Shown here: piece by piece, positions 18,401 through 26,540 of the stretch
How the letters are laid out: each line of letters opens with the position of its first letter
How positions within the stretch are numbered: position 1 is the stretch's first letter
Assembly: GCA_963798795.1 (NCBI GenBank)
Contig: CAWCUZ010000001.1
Location: 2,232,001 to 2,296,000 of the forward strand
Direction: 5' to 3'
Length of the DNA stretch: 64,000 nt
Source: CAWCUZ01 sp963798795
GTDB lineage: Bacteria; Acidobacteriota; Vicinamibacteria; Vicinamibacterales; SCN-69-37
The notes under the pieces: model-generated
What the model saw: the letters and a program-made list of their open reading frames with translations, nothing else
The model's database searches: none
What the model was told of the DNA's origin: nothing
Program-made: the position numbers and the translations under genes

Positions 18401-20818
18401 TCAGTCGGCCCGCAGCGCCATCAACGGATCCACCCGGGCCGCCCGGAGCGCCGGGCCCACGCACGCGGCCATCACGACCGCCGCTTCGACCAGCGCCACC
18501 AGAACGTAGACGAGCGGATTCAGGACGTTCACGCCGACGAACACGGCCTGCGCCACGCGCGCGCCGATGCCGGCGAGGACGAGCCCCGCGGCAAGGCCGG
18601 GGACGACCAGGCGCGCGCTGCCGCCGAGCACCTCGAGCATCAGGTCGCGGGCGCTCGCGCCGATTGCGAGACGGATGCCGAACTCGCGGACGCGCTGGTT
18701 GACGAGGTGGATGATGACCGCCGCCAGCCCGCTGGTCGCCAGGACCAGACCGAGGGCGCCGCAGATCGAGAACATCCAGCTCAAGGTGCGGAACGGCCAG
18801 AGCTGCACCGCCATCCGGCGCGTCATCGGCTGGACGGACATCATCGCGACGTCCGGGTCGACCGCGTGGCTCGCGTCGACGAAGGACCGGACGAGCGCGT
18901 CCGGCGGTCCGGCGGTCCGCGCGACGAGGGTCACGAGGCCGCCGAAATCCCGCGATGCGATCGGCAGGAACAGAGTCGGCTCCTCGCGGTCGAGACCGCG
19001 CGTGTGCGTGCGCGCGGTGACGCCAACGACCGTCATCACGACGCCGGGATCGCCGACGCGGAGCGTCCGCCCGACGCCGCCGCCTTCCGGCCAGATCTGC
19101 CGGGCCAGGGGCTGGTTGACGATGACCTCGGGCGCCGCGCGGCCGGACTGGAACTCGCGGCCTGACACCAGCGCCGTGCCTATCGTGTCGAAGTAGCCCG
19201 GCCCGATGTCGAGCGCCGGGAACGTGGGACACGCGGCTGGTTCGCACGGCGCGCCCGTCGTGGACACGGCTACCCGCCGGTCGTAGCCGATGAAAAACGG
19301 CGCGCGATCCGCGAGGGCGACCTTCGTCACGCCGGGCAGCGACCGCGTCCGGTCGGCGAGCGCGCGCGCGTACCCTTCGGCGTTCGCGGTCTCGCGGCCG
19401 TTGGCGGTCGCGTCGAACTCGGCAACCAGCAGGTGATCGGCGTCGAACCCCATGTCGGCGCGCGCCAGCCGGCCGTACGACTGCGCGAACAGCGCGGCGA
19501 TCACGAGGAACGCGGTGCAGCCCGCCACCTGCACGCCGACGAGCACCCGGCGGACGCGCGACGGACGCCCGTGCGCGGCGCCTCCGCCCTGAGACTGCAG
19601 CACGCGGAGCACGTCCACGCGCGCGGTCTTCATGGCCGGCCACAAGCCCGGCGCGATTCCCGCGACCAGCACGAGCAACGCCGTGAACCAGACCACCGTC
19701 GCGTCGGGCGTCAGATCGATGTGCTGCGGCTCGTCGATCGGCATCGCGAACGAGCCGACGAACGTCTGCGTCCAGGACGCCAGCAGCAGCGCCAGCGCGC
19801 CGGCGAGCACCGCGATCACGAACCCCTCGGTCACGACGAGCCGGACCAGGCGCATCGGCCCGGCGCCGAGCGCGGCGCGCACGCCCATGTCGCGCTCCCG
19901 CTCGACCGCGCGGGACAACAGCAGGTTGGCGACGTTGAAGCACGCGAGCACCAGCACGAGGCCGATGATCCCCATCGGAATTGCGGCGAGCGTGCGCAGC
20001 CGGCCGATCTCGCTGCTGCCGCCTTCGCTGAATAGACGGAACGTGGCGCCGCGGTCGGCGTGCGTCTCGGGCCAGTCGTGGGCCATGGCCGCGGCCGCCG
20101 CCTCGAGCCGCCCTCGCACCTCCGGCGAGGCCGCGCCCGGCGCCAGGCGGCCGAATAGAAACAGCCAGCGTGCGTCGCGCGCCCGCAGCATCGCCGCCGG
20201 CCTGAAGAGCGCGATGTCGGCCAGCGGCAGCCAGACGTCGGGCGAATACAGACCGCCCGGGCCGGTGAACGCCTCGGGCAACACGCCGACAACGGCGACC
20301 GACGTGCCGTTGAGCTGGAGTTCGAGGCCCCCGAGCGGCGCCGCGTCGAGCCTGGTCCGCCAGAACCGCTCCCCGACGACGCACGTGGGGGTCCCGGCGA
20401 CGCCAGGCGCCGCGACGTCGATGCGGCCGGCGACTGGCGCGATGTCCACCAGCGAGAAGTAGTTCGCCGAGACGAACAGCGTCCACGCCGTTTCGGTGGC
20501 CGTGCCGTGGCGCCATGCCAGGCTCGTGCGGCCTTCGGCCGCGAGGTCGAGCGCCCCCGTCGTCGCGTCGACGAAGCGCTCGTACTCCGGCAGCGACGCG
20601 TAGCCGCCTTCTTCCCCTCCGGGGGTCGTCGCCACCCGGCCCAGACCGGGGCCCAGCCGCGCGGCCGCGGACCGGAACAGCACGCCGTTGACCACCGTGA
20701 ACGCCACCGCGTTGACGCCCATCCCGATGGCGAGCGTGAGGATGGCGCCCAGCGCAAACACCGGACGCCGCCGAAGCTGACGCAGCGAGAGCTTCAGATC
20801 CTGGACGAGCACGGACAC
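18401..20818 (-). CDS. MacB/FtsX-type ABC transporter permease (ADOP family)
   Basis: About 805 residues. The N-terminal LKLSLRQLRRRPVFALGAILTLAIGMGVNA is the hallmark start of acidobacterial duplicated orphan permeases. A MacB-like periplasmic core (YFSLVDIAPVAGRI, WLPLADIALF) and the first FtsX block (LACFNVANLLLSRAVERERDMGVRAALGAG) follow. A second periplasmic core and second FtsX block (RVREFGIRLAIGASARDLML) complete the duplicated layout. No ATPase gene is adjacent, which is typical for these orphans. I chose GTG at 20818; an open frame extends to 21019 but only through repeat DNA. The substrate is unknown. Confidence 0.9.
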   Translation of the reverse strand: MSVLVQDLKLSLRQLRRRPVFALGAILTLAIGMGVNAVAFTVVNGVLFRSAAARLGPGLGRVATTPGGEEGGYASLPEYERFVDATTGALDLAAEGRTSLAWRHGTATETAWTLFVSANYFSLVDIAPVAGRIDVAAPGVAGTPTCVVGERFWRTRLDAAPLGGLELQLNGTSVAVVGVLPEAFTGPGGLYSPDVWLPLADIALFRPAAMLRARDARWLFLFGRLAPGAASPEVRGRLEAAAAAMAHDWPETHADRGATFRLFSEGGSSEIGRLRTLAAIPMGIIGLVLVLACFNVANLLLSRAVERERDMGVRAALGAGPMRLVRLVVTEGFVIAVLAGALALLLASWTQTFVGSFAMPIDEPQHIDLTPDATVVWFTALLVLVAGIAPGLWPAMKTARVDVLRVLQSQGGGAAHGRPSRVRRVLVGVQVAGCTAFLVIAALFAQSYGRLARADMGFDADHLLVAEFDATANGRETANAEGYARALADRTRSLPGVTKVALADRAPFFIGYDRRVAVSTTGAPCEPAACPTFPALDIGPGYFDTIGTALVSGREFQSGRAAPEVIVNQPLARQIWPEGGGVGRTLRVGDPGVVMTVVGVTARTHTRGLDREEPTLFLPIASRDFGGLVTLVARTAGPPDALVRSFVDASHAVDPDVAMMSVQPMTRRMAVQLWPFRTLSWMFSICGALGLVLATSGLAAVIIHLVNQRVREFGIRLAIGASARDLMLEVLGGSARLVVPGLAAGLVLAGIGARVAQAVFVGVNVLNPLVYVLVALVEAAVVMAACVGPALRAARVDPLMALRAD

Positions 20819-20863
20819 AGACAGTGTGACGCTGGCGCGCCTCCGAAGTTCCCTCTCCGAGTC

Positions 20864-20933
20864 GGGATTTGGGGATTTGGAGATTTGGGTTTGGAGATTT
20901 GGGGATTTGGAGATTTGGAGATTTGGAGATTTC
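20864..20933. repeat. Octamer tandem array (ATTTGGAG type)
   Basis: Degenerate tandem copies of an 8-bp unit, ATTTGGAG/ATTTGGGG, lie between the permease start and the VOC gene. The same unit recurs at 28243-28311 (same strand) and 25779-25813 (opposite strand). In each case it sits next to a GGGGCTTCAGCCCC- or GGGTCTGAAGACCC-type palindrome. No protein is likely to be encoded here. Confidence 0.8.
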
Positions 20934-20944
20934 GCGGGATGGAG

Positions 20945-20966
20945 CGCCGGGGCTTCAGCCCCGGCG
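20945..20966. repeat. Palindromic intergenic element (GGGGCTTCAGCCCC core)
   Basis: A perfect 10-bp stem (CGCCGGGGCT / AGCCCCGGCG) with a 2-nt TC centre. It is preceded by GGAG and lies 2 nt beyond the stop codon of the VOC gene. A near copy is at 28325-28345, and related palindromes with a TCTGAAGA centre are at 25725, 44651 and 54823. It has no T-tract, so a terminator role is uncertain; a REP-like element is more likely. Confidence 0.75.
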
Positions 20967-20967
20967 A

Positions 20968-21381
20968 CTACCGCTCCACCAGCATCCCGTCCTCCGACGG
21001 CGACTGCGCGACTTCCCATCGGTTGCCGTCCGGATCCGTCAGCAGAAAGCTCCGCTCTCCCCAGGGATGGTCCCTGGGCGGGCCGCTCAGTTGGAACGTG
21101 AACTCGTCCGCGAGGCTCGCGATCGCCCCATGGGCCGCGTCCACGTCGTCCACCGTCACGCCGACGGCGGCGCCGCCGCGGGCGGACGCCGCATCGAAGG
21201 TCCTGGCCGACGCGCCGGCCGGGTTGAAGAACGCCACGCGGAACCTCGACGGCAGCACGAACTCGGCGAACTGGTCGTTCTCGAAGCGCGGCGCGACGTC
21301 GAACGCGCGCGCGAAAAAGCGCGTCAGCCGGGGAACGTCGGCGGTGGCGACGAGCAGGTGCGAGCAGGCGCGAATCGCCAT
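20968..21381 (-). CDS. VOC/glyoxalase-superfamily protein
   Basis: 137 residues with the beta-alpha-beta-beta-beta pattern of a single vicinal-oxygen-chelate fold. HLLVATADVPRLTRFFARAF begins the first module and ERSFLLTDPDGNRWEVAQSP closes the second, with the usual DPDGN turn. A His near the start and a Glu in RWEV could be metal ligands. The family covers glyoxalases, dioxygenases and resistance proteins, so no substrate can be assigned. ATG at 21381 is preferred. Confidence 0.75.
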   Translation of the reverse strand: MAIRACSHLLVATADVPRLTRFFARAFDVAPRFENDQFAEFVLPSRFRVAFFNPAGASARTFDAASARGGAAVGVTVDDVDAAHGAIASLADEFTFQLSGPPRDHPWGERSFLLTDPDGNRWEVAQSPSEDGMLVER

Positions 21382-21409
21382 GCCGTCATTATCATCCCCG
21401 TCGCCCGCA

Positions 21410-22003
21410 TCAAGCCCGCGTCCCGCGCCACAGCATGACGATGGTGAGACCGGTGCCCACGACGGCAACGACCGCGAAGCCGACGATGACGTAACGGAAC
21501 GTGACGGACTCGAGAACCTCGAGCACGTGGTCGCCGTACCGGCGCGCGAAGACCGCCTCGATGCCGAAGCGCAGCAGCCGCGCGGAGGCGAACGCGATGA
21601 ACAGCCGGCGGCGGCTTACCTGGAAGGCGCCCGACATCAGCACGAACGCCGTCAGCGGAAACGGCGGCGGCAGGATGGCCGGCAGCGCCATCGCGATCGC
21701 ACCGGAGTCCTTCACGCGCTTCTCGAAGCGCTCGAGACGCCGCTTCGACACGAGCTTCGGCAGCCCCTTCTGGCCCATCTTCTCGCCGATGAGGTACGTG
21801 CTGGCGGCGCCGGCCGCCGATCCGGCGGTGACGAGCAGCGGGTACAGCCAGAACAGACGCGGGTGCCGCGCCGCCAGGTACACCAGCAGCATGTCGTTGG
21901 CGAGCGGCAGAAAAAAGAACAGCGACGAGTCGAGCGCCGACAGGATGAGCGCGCCCCACCAGGAGAGAAACGTCTGAAGGACCGACGCGAACAGACTCTG
22001 CAT
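21410..22003 (-). CDS. VTT-domain membrane protein, YqaA/DedA-like
   Basis: A 197-residue inner-membrane protein. SLFFFLPLANDMLLVYLAAR, VTAGSAAGAASTYLIGEKMG and PAILPPPFPLTAFVLMSGAF match the SNARE-associated/VTT domain of the YqaA group, with a re-entrant loop and several helices. Family members act in lipid scrambling or membrane homeostasis, but the exact role here is unknown. The start is ATG at 22003. No operon partner is evident. Confidence 0.8.
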   Translation of the reverse strand: MQSLFASVLQTFLSWWGALILSALDSSLFFFLPLANDMLLVYLAARHPRLFWLYPLLVTAGSAAGAASTYLIGEKMGQKGLPKLVSKRRLERFEKRVKDSGAIAMALPAILPPPFPLTAFVLMSGAFQVSRRRLFIAFASARLLRFGIEAVFARRYGDHVLEVLESVTFRYVIVGFAVVAVVGTGLTIVMLWRGTRA

Positions 22004-22182
22004 CCGGCGCCCGGAGTATCCACCTGCAATGGACGTGCCGCGCCCCGACCAGGCGGCGATGCGCGCCGGCGGCGGAGGAACGTATCCGATGGCATCGTGC
22101 GTGCTCCTGGCGGTGTTGACGGCCGGTCAGAAACTTTGTAATGTAAAGTTCACGGCTATCGCAACTCGTTGGCCCGATCGCC

Positions 22183-23055
22183 ATGAGAATCCTTCGCGCC
22201 ATCCATCTCGGCATGTGCTTCGGCGTCCGCGACGCCATCGCCCTCGCCATCGACCATGCCGGCACGGCGCCGCTCACGATCCTGGGCGACCTGGTGCACA
22301 ACGAGGCCGTGCTCGACGACCTCCGCGCGCGCGGGATCGCCATCGCGACCGACGCGGCCGACGTCCGGACGCCCACCGTGATGGTGACCGCGCACGGCGC
22401 GTCCGCCCGTGCCCTGACCCGCACGCGCGCCCTCGGGCTCCAGGTCGTCGAGGCCACCTGCCCGCTCGTCCAGGTCGCGCACCGCGGCGTCAAGGCGCTG
22501 GTTCGCGACGGCTACCACCCCGTCATCGTCGGCCAGCGCACCCACGTCGAGGTGCGCGGCCTCACCGAGGATCTCGATGCCTTCGACGTCGTCCTGACGG
22601 CCGACGATGTCGACGCGCTCGCGGAGCGGCCCCGGTTCGGCGTGGCCGCCCAGACGACGCAGCCGGTGGAACGCGTGCGGGAGCTGACCGCGTTGATCCG
22701 CCGGCGCTTCCCGCGGGCCGACGTCCGCCTCGTGGACACCGTGTGCCGGCCGACGAAGCAGCGCCAGACCGCCGCCGTCGATCTCGCCCGCCAGTCCGAC
22801 GTCGTCATTGTCGTCGGCGGCGCGCACAGCAACAACACGCGTGAGCTCGTCGCGACGTGCCGCCGGCATTGCTCACGGGTCCATCACGTCCAGTCGGATT
22901 CGGAACTGGAGGCGGAGTGGTTCGCCGGCGTGGACACCGTCGGCATCACCGCCGGCACCTCGACGCCGGACCCCGTCATCGATCGCGTCGAGCGGCGGAT
23001 CCACCAACTCTCAATGGCGCCCGTCGGCGCGGCGCCCGCGGCGGGCGCACGATGA
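22183..23055 (+). CDS. ispH: 4-hydroxy-3-methylbut-2-enyl diphosphate reductase
   Basis: This enzyme catalyses the last step of the MEP isoprenoid pathway, reducing HMBPP to IPP and DMAPP. The protein has 290 residues. The [4Fe-4S] ligands are Cys12 (LGMCFGVRDA), Cys93 (EATCPLV) and Cys188 (DTVCRPT). The substrate-binding THVEVRG segment, the QTT pair (157-159) and the SNNT motif are present. The sequence is divergent at the usual GHxxHPEVxG motif (GQRTHVEVRG), placing it in a less common IspH branch. The stop overlaps the next start (ATGA). Confidence 0.9.
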   Translation: MRILRAIHLGMCFGVRDAIALAIDHAGTAPLTILGDLVHNEAVLDDLRARGIAIATDAADVRTPTVMVTAHGASARALTRTRALGLQVVEATCPLVQVAHRGVKALVRDGYHPVIVGQRTHVEVRGLTEDLDAFDVVLTADDVDALAERPRFGVAAQTTQPVERVRELTALIRRRFPRADVRLVDTVCRPTKQRQTAAVDLARQSDVVIVVGGAHSNNTRELVATCRRHCSRVHHVQSDSELEAEWFAGVDTVGITAGTSTPDPVIDRVERRIHQLSMAPVGAAPAAGAR

Positions 23056-23768
23056 CGTCAGCGCCACCGCGGGCGTGGACGCGCTGGCTGGCGGTCGTGG
23101 CGTTCGCGGTAGCCATGGCCTGGGTCGAGGGCGCCTGCGTCCACTATCTGCGCGTGCTCGTCGACCGCGTCGATCCGTATCAGGCGAATCCCCTGCCGAT
23201 GAGCGGCCGGCTCGGCCCGGTCGAGCTCGTGCGCGAGGCCGCGACGCTCGTGATGATTGCGGCCGTCGGATGGCTCGCCGGCCGCACGCGGACCACACGG
23301 CTGGGCTACGCCGCGGTGGCTTTCGGCACGTGGGACATCTTCTACTACGTCTTCCTGCGCCTCATCGACGGCTGGCCGCGGTCCGTGCTCGATTGGGACG
23401 TTCTCTTCCTGCTGCCACTGCCGTGGTGGGGCCCGGGACTCGCGCCCGTGTGCATCGCGCTGCTGCTGGTCGTCGGTGGAACGCTGGCCAGCCGGCCCGG
23501 TGGTGAACGCACCGCTGTCGTCGGCCGCACGTGGTGGCGCCTCGCATGGATCGGCGCCGGCGTCGCGCTGTATCTCTTCATGGCGGATGCGCTGCACGCG
23601 GCTCGACTCGGACAGGACGTCACGATCGTCCTGCCGCAGGCCTTCAACTGGCCGGCCTTCACCGTGGCCGTGGTCCTGATGGCAGCGCCGGTCGTGGCGG
23701 CGGGCCGCCAGCTCCTCCGGCGTTCGGCCGCGCCAGGGCAGTTCATCAGCCCCGTGCACCGCGTCTGA
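23052..23768 (+). CDS. Hypothetical polytopic membrane protein
   Basis: 238 residues with about six hydrophobic helices, among them WLAVVAFAVAMAWVEGACVH, LVREAATLVMIAAVGWLAG and FNWPAFTVAVVLMAAPVVAA. Aromatic-rich loops such as GTWDIFYYVFLRLIDGWPRS may face the active side. I do not recognise a named family. The ATG overlaps the ispH stop by 4 nt, so the two are translationally coupled, hinting at a membrane or isoprenoid-related role without proving it. Confidence 0.7.
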   Translation: MTSAPPRAWTRWLAVVAFAVAMAWVEGACVHYLRVLVDRVDPYQANPLPMSGRLGPVELVREAATLVMIAAVGWLAGRTRTTRLGYAAVAFGTWDIFYYVFLRLIDGWPRSVLDWDVLFLLPLPWWGPGLAPVCIALLLVVGGTLASRPGGERTAVVGRTWWRLAWIGAGVALYLFMADALHAARLGQDVTIVLPQAFNWPAFTVAVVLMAAPVVAAGRQLLRRSAAPGQFISPVHRV

Positions 23769-23780
23769 CGACGGGCAGCC

Positions 23781-24179
23781 ATGGAATTGCGGATCCGCGA
23801 CGTCTCCAAGACCTACTCCAACGGCGTGCAGGCGCTCAAGGACGTGACCCTCACGATTCCAGCGGGCCTGTACGGCCTGCTGGGCCCCAACGGTTCGGGC
23901 AAGTCCACGTTGATGCGTACGATCGCGACCCTGCAGGAGCCGGACAAGGGCCACATCCAGCTTGACGACCCTTCGGCTGGTTCAGGGCGGACCCTCGACG
24001 TGTTGAGCCAACAAGACGAGGTGCGCAGGACGCTCGGCTACCTCCCGCAGGAGTTCGGCGTCTATCCGAAGGTGAGCGCGGAGACGCTGCTCGGCTACTT
24101 CGCGGTGCTCAAGGGCATCGGAGGGCGCCAGGCGCGCCAGGCGGTCGTCGAAGCCCTCCTCCGGCAGGTGAACACGTGA
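23781..24179 (+). pseudogene. ABC transporter ATPase, truncated after about 130 residues
   Basis: The N-terminal half of an ABC-2-type transporter ATPase: MELRIRDVSKTYSNGVQALK, Walker A GLLGPNGSGKSTLMRTIATL and the Q-loop region LGYLPQEFGVYPKVSAE are clear. The frame stops after VVEALLRQVNT. The signature (LSGG), Walker B and H-loop are missing, and the following 25 nt lead straight to the end of the convergent DinB gene. No permease partner is present. It looks like the left part of a gene lost to a deletion and is unlikely to hydrolyse ATP. Confidence 0.75.
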
Positions 24180-24204
24180 TCCGGCCTGCCAGGTTCTAGG
24201 CTGG

Positions 24205-24693
24205 CTAGCGCCAGGCACCGAGCAGCCGACGCACGTCGACGATCTGCGCCGTGTGATACGAGGCGTGCACGACCGCCACGAGCACGGTGCGCAGGTAGGT
24301 CTGGCCGCTGCCGTGCGGGATACGCGCCGACAGATCGCCGCGGAACCGTGTCGTGAAGCGCGCCAGCGCGCGACGGTCCCGGTCGATCCGGGCCAGGCTC
24401 GCCTTCCACGCCCGCGCGCTCGGTGCCGCATCGCCCTGCGGCCAGTAGTCAGCGGGCCACTCGAGCACGTCCTGGTATCCCGGATTCGTGCAGAAATCCA
24501 GGAGGTCGTGCTGAGCGATCCGGATGTGCTCGACCAGGTCCCAGACCGAATGCGGAAAGCCCTTCGGCCGGCGCGCCCGGAGTGCCGCCGGCAGTCCTTC
24601 GACGGCGTGATCGAACGAGACGTGGGCCTGCTCCCAGTCGAGCGACGAGGCCACGATGGCTTTCCAGGCCGCGGAACGTGTCTGTTTCGGCAT
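24205..24693 (-). CDS. DinB-superfamily protein
   Basis: 162 residues forming a four-helix-bundle DinB-like fold. The metal-site histidines are in SVWDLVEHIRIAQHDLLDF and VHASYHTAQIVDVRRLLGAW, the usual positions. Members include thiol-dependent transferases and stress-induced proteins; the substrate is unknown. ATG at 24693 (MPKQTRSAAWK) is chosen; the upstream open frame overlaps the tRNA region and is unlikely. The gene is intact. Confidence 0.85.
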   Translation of the reverse strand: MPKQTRSAAWKAIVASSLDWEQAHVSFDHAVEGLPAALRARRPKGFPHSVWDLVEHIRIAQHDLLDFCTNPGYQDVLEWPADYWPQGDAAPSARAWKASLARIDRDRRALARFTTRFRGDLSARIPHGSGQTYLRTVLVAVVHASYHTAQIVDVRRLLGAWR

Positions 24694-24868
24694 GCGGGCC
24701 TCCGGTGCGATTTGCCCGGGTGAGTGCTCAAACACTACACGATCGTCTTGAGCCGCGTGACCCCTGGCATCTCGAACAACCAGCGGTCCGGGAGTGGCCC
24801 GCCCGCGCTCGCTGGAAAGAATGGCCTGCCACCCGAAGCTGCGAGCGAAGCGAGCGGTCGGCGAAGGT

Positions 24869-24960
24869 TGGCGGAGAGGGTGGGATTCGAACCCACGTGC
24901 CGCTTTTGGCGACAAGACGCTTTCGAGGCGCCCCCGTTACGACCACTTCGGTACCTCTCC
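24869..24960 (-). tRNA. tRNA-Ser (anticodon CGA)
   Basis: The minus strand reads GGAGAGG ... CCTCTCC as the acceptor stem, with a G discriminator and an encoded CCA. The anticodon stem GGCGC/GCGTC carries the loop CTCGAAA, giving anticodon CGA (codon UCG). The long variable arm (TTGTCGCCAAAAGCGGCAC) is typical of class II tRNA-Ser. The T-arm GTGGGTTCGAATCCCAC is perfect. The length is 92 nt. Confidence 0.96.
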
Positions 24961-25000
24961 GCGGACGGACATCGTTCGACTCGCGCACTCAACGACTCGC

Positions 25001-25192
25001 GGAATCAAGGAATCAAGGAATCAAAGATTCAAGGATTCCGAGGATTCGAGGATTCGAGGATTCGAGGATTGCGCGGCATCCTTCTGAATCCCCGGACCCG
25101 TCGAATCTCTGAATCCTTGTTTTCTCGATTCTTCGACTCTTTGAATCTTTGAATCTTGAATCTTTGAATCTCTGAATCCTCGCTTCCCTGAA
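25001..25192. repeat. Inverted pair of octamer arrays (GGAATCAA / GGATTCGA types)
   Basis: Downstream of the tadA stop and upstream of the tRNA gene lie tandem copies of GGAATCAA and then GGATTCGA (25001-25070). After a short spacer the same motif appears in the opposite sense as TTTGAATC and similar units (25084-25192). The two halves are roughly complementary and could form a long imperfect hairpin. The period of 8 matches the other arrays in this window. No gene is visible in this stretch. Confidence 0.75.
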
Positions 25193-25200
25193 TCACCGAC

Positions 25201-25695
25201 TCACCGAGTTCCCGGATCGCCGCGCCGGTCCCGAAAAAAGTTCCGCATCAGCTCCCCGCACTCGGCCGCCAGCACGCCCGAAACCACCACGACCCGATGG
25301 TTGAGCGCCGGCTGCTCCAGCGCGCGCATCGTTGACTCGACCGCGCCCGCCTTCGGCTCGGCGGCGCCGAACACGAGCGTCCCGATCCGCGCATGGACCA
25401 GCGCGCCCACGCACATCAGGCACGGCTCGATCGTGACGTACAGCGTGGCGTCGGTCAGCCGGTAGTTGCCCGTGCGCCGCGCGGCCGCACGCAGCGCCAC
25501 GACCTCGGCGTGCGCCGTCGGATCCGATGAGCCGATCGGCTGGTTGAACCCGGTCCCGATGACCTCGTCGCCGAGCACGACCACGGCGCCGACCGGCACT
25601 TCGCCGCGCCGCCGCGCCTCTCCGGCCAGGCCGAGCGCCTCGCGCATATGGCGAGCATGCGGGCTCTCGGGTACCGGCTCCGGGCTCTGGGACAA
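25201..25695 (-). CDS. tadA: tRNA-specific adenosine deaminase TadA
   Basis: This enzyme deaminates A34 to inosine in tRNA-Arg(ACG). The protein has 164 residues. The zinc site is formed by His62 and the proton-shuttling Glu64 (PTAHAEVVALR), with Cys92 and Cys95 (IEPCLMCVGALVHARI). The core length and the C-terminal helix (ECGELMRNFFRDRR) are typical. The first 15 residues from ATG 25695 are not conserved; a start at the ATG of MREALGLAGEA would also give a full domain. Confidence 0.92.
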   Translation of the reverse strand: MSQSPEPVPESPHARHMREALGLAGEARRRGEVPVGAVVVLGDEVIGTGFNQPIGSSDPTAHAEVVALRAAARRTGNYRLTDATLYVTIEPCLMCVGALVHARIGTLVFGAAEPKAGAVESTMRALEQPALNHRVVVVSGVLAAECGELMRNFFRDRRGDPGTR

Positions 25696-25724
25696 CCTCT
25701 AATCATACCCAAGATCGCCCGGCC

Positions 25725-25813
25725 CCCGGGTCTGAAGACCCGGGACTCCATCAGCAGACCCGGGGCTCCATCAGCGACTTCTCCAAATCTCCAAATCCCA
25801 ATTCTCCAAATCC
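25725..25813. repeat. Palindrome plus inverse ATTTGGAG octamers
   Basis: A perfect palindrome CCCGGGTCTGAAGACCCGGG (25725-25744) is followed by CTCCATCAG twice and a partial second copy (AGACCCGGGGCTCC). Next come CTCCAAAT units (25779-25813), the complement of the octamer found at 20864 and 28243. It fills the gap between the tadA start and the barrel gene end, so the unit is inverted here. Confidence 0.75.
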
Positions 25814-25817
25814 ACCG

Positions 25818-26534
25818 TCACCTGCGGATTCCGACCATGAACCGGATCACGAACCCGCCCAGGTTCGTCTCGTCGAACGCCGCCGAGACGCCGGCCTCAC
25901 CAATCGCGTTGGCGATGCTGCGGAACTCCACGTCGGCGCCTGCCGTGACGAGCGGCGTCACGGCGACGTCCACGCCGCCGAACACGGAAAAGCCGTGGAA
26001 CGACTCCGACACGTCGTCGCCGCTGCCCGCGAAGCTGGACGCCTCCTTGTAGCTCAGGAACACCAGGCCGCCGCCGGCGTACGGCGTGATCCGCCCCGAC
26101 GCGCCCATCGGCGCCAGACGCCAGCCGCCGCCGATTTCGAACGGTGTCATCGTGACCGTGATCGGGATGTCGAGCGGGAAGACGTTGCCGCTGTCGTCGA
26201 CGAACGCGCGGCTGCCGTCCCGGCTCACGTGCGTGAACGTGACGCGCGCGAACACCTGCCGCCAGAGATTGGTCACGTCCACGCCGAACCCGAACAGGTT
26301 CAGTCCCGAACCGCCAAGAACGGCGTCGAAGCTCTGCGACGCCGACATGTTCTCGTGCTCGAAGATGAAGTAGCCCCGAAAGCCGATCGCCCCGAGCGGC
26401 GACGCCTGCCGCACGGACGCCGCCTGGGCCGCGGTCGCCGCCGCCTCACGCGCGCCAACCTGATCCTGCGCCGCCGCCGGCGCCGCGCACGCCAGCGCGG
26501 CCGTCACTGCAAACGCCACTCGTGTCAGTCGCAT
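25818..26534 (-). CDS. Outer-membrane beta-barrel protein
   Basis: 238 residues with a signal peptide (MRLTRVAFAVTAALACAAPAAA-QD). Alternating amphipathic strands are visible, for example AIGFRGYFIFEHENMSASQS, ITPYAGGGLVFLSYKEASSF and LGGFVIRFMVGIRR at the end. The C-terminal strand pattern suits an OmpA/OmpW-like eight-stranded barrel inserted by BAM. No ligand can be predicted. The stop of the upstream subtilase gene lies 6 nt before its start, so the two probably form an operon. Confidence 0.8.
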   Translation of the reverse strand: MRLTRVAFAVTAALACAAPAAAQDQVGAREAAATAAQAASVRQASPLGAIGFRGYFIFEHENMSASQSFDAVLGGSGLNLFGFGVDVTNLWRQVFARVTFTHVSRDGSRAFVDDSGNVFPLDIPITVTMTPFEIGGGWRLAPMGASGRITPYAGGGLVFLSYKEASSFAGSGDDVSESFHGFSVFGGVDVAVTPLVTAGADVEFRSIANAIGEAGVSAAFDETNLGGFVIRFMVGIRR

Positions 26535-26540
26535 GTCGGC

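Noticed and set aside
20864..25192. Octamer arrays as possible CRISPR arrays
   Set aside because: Units are 8 bp without unique spacers of 30 bp or more, and no cas genes are present.
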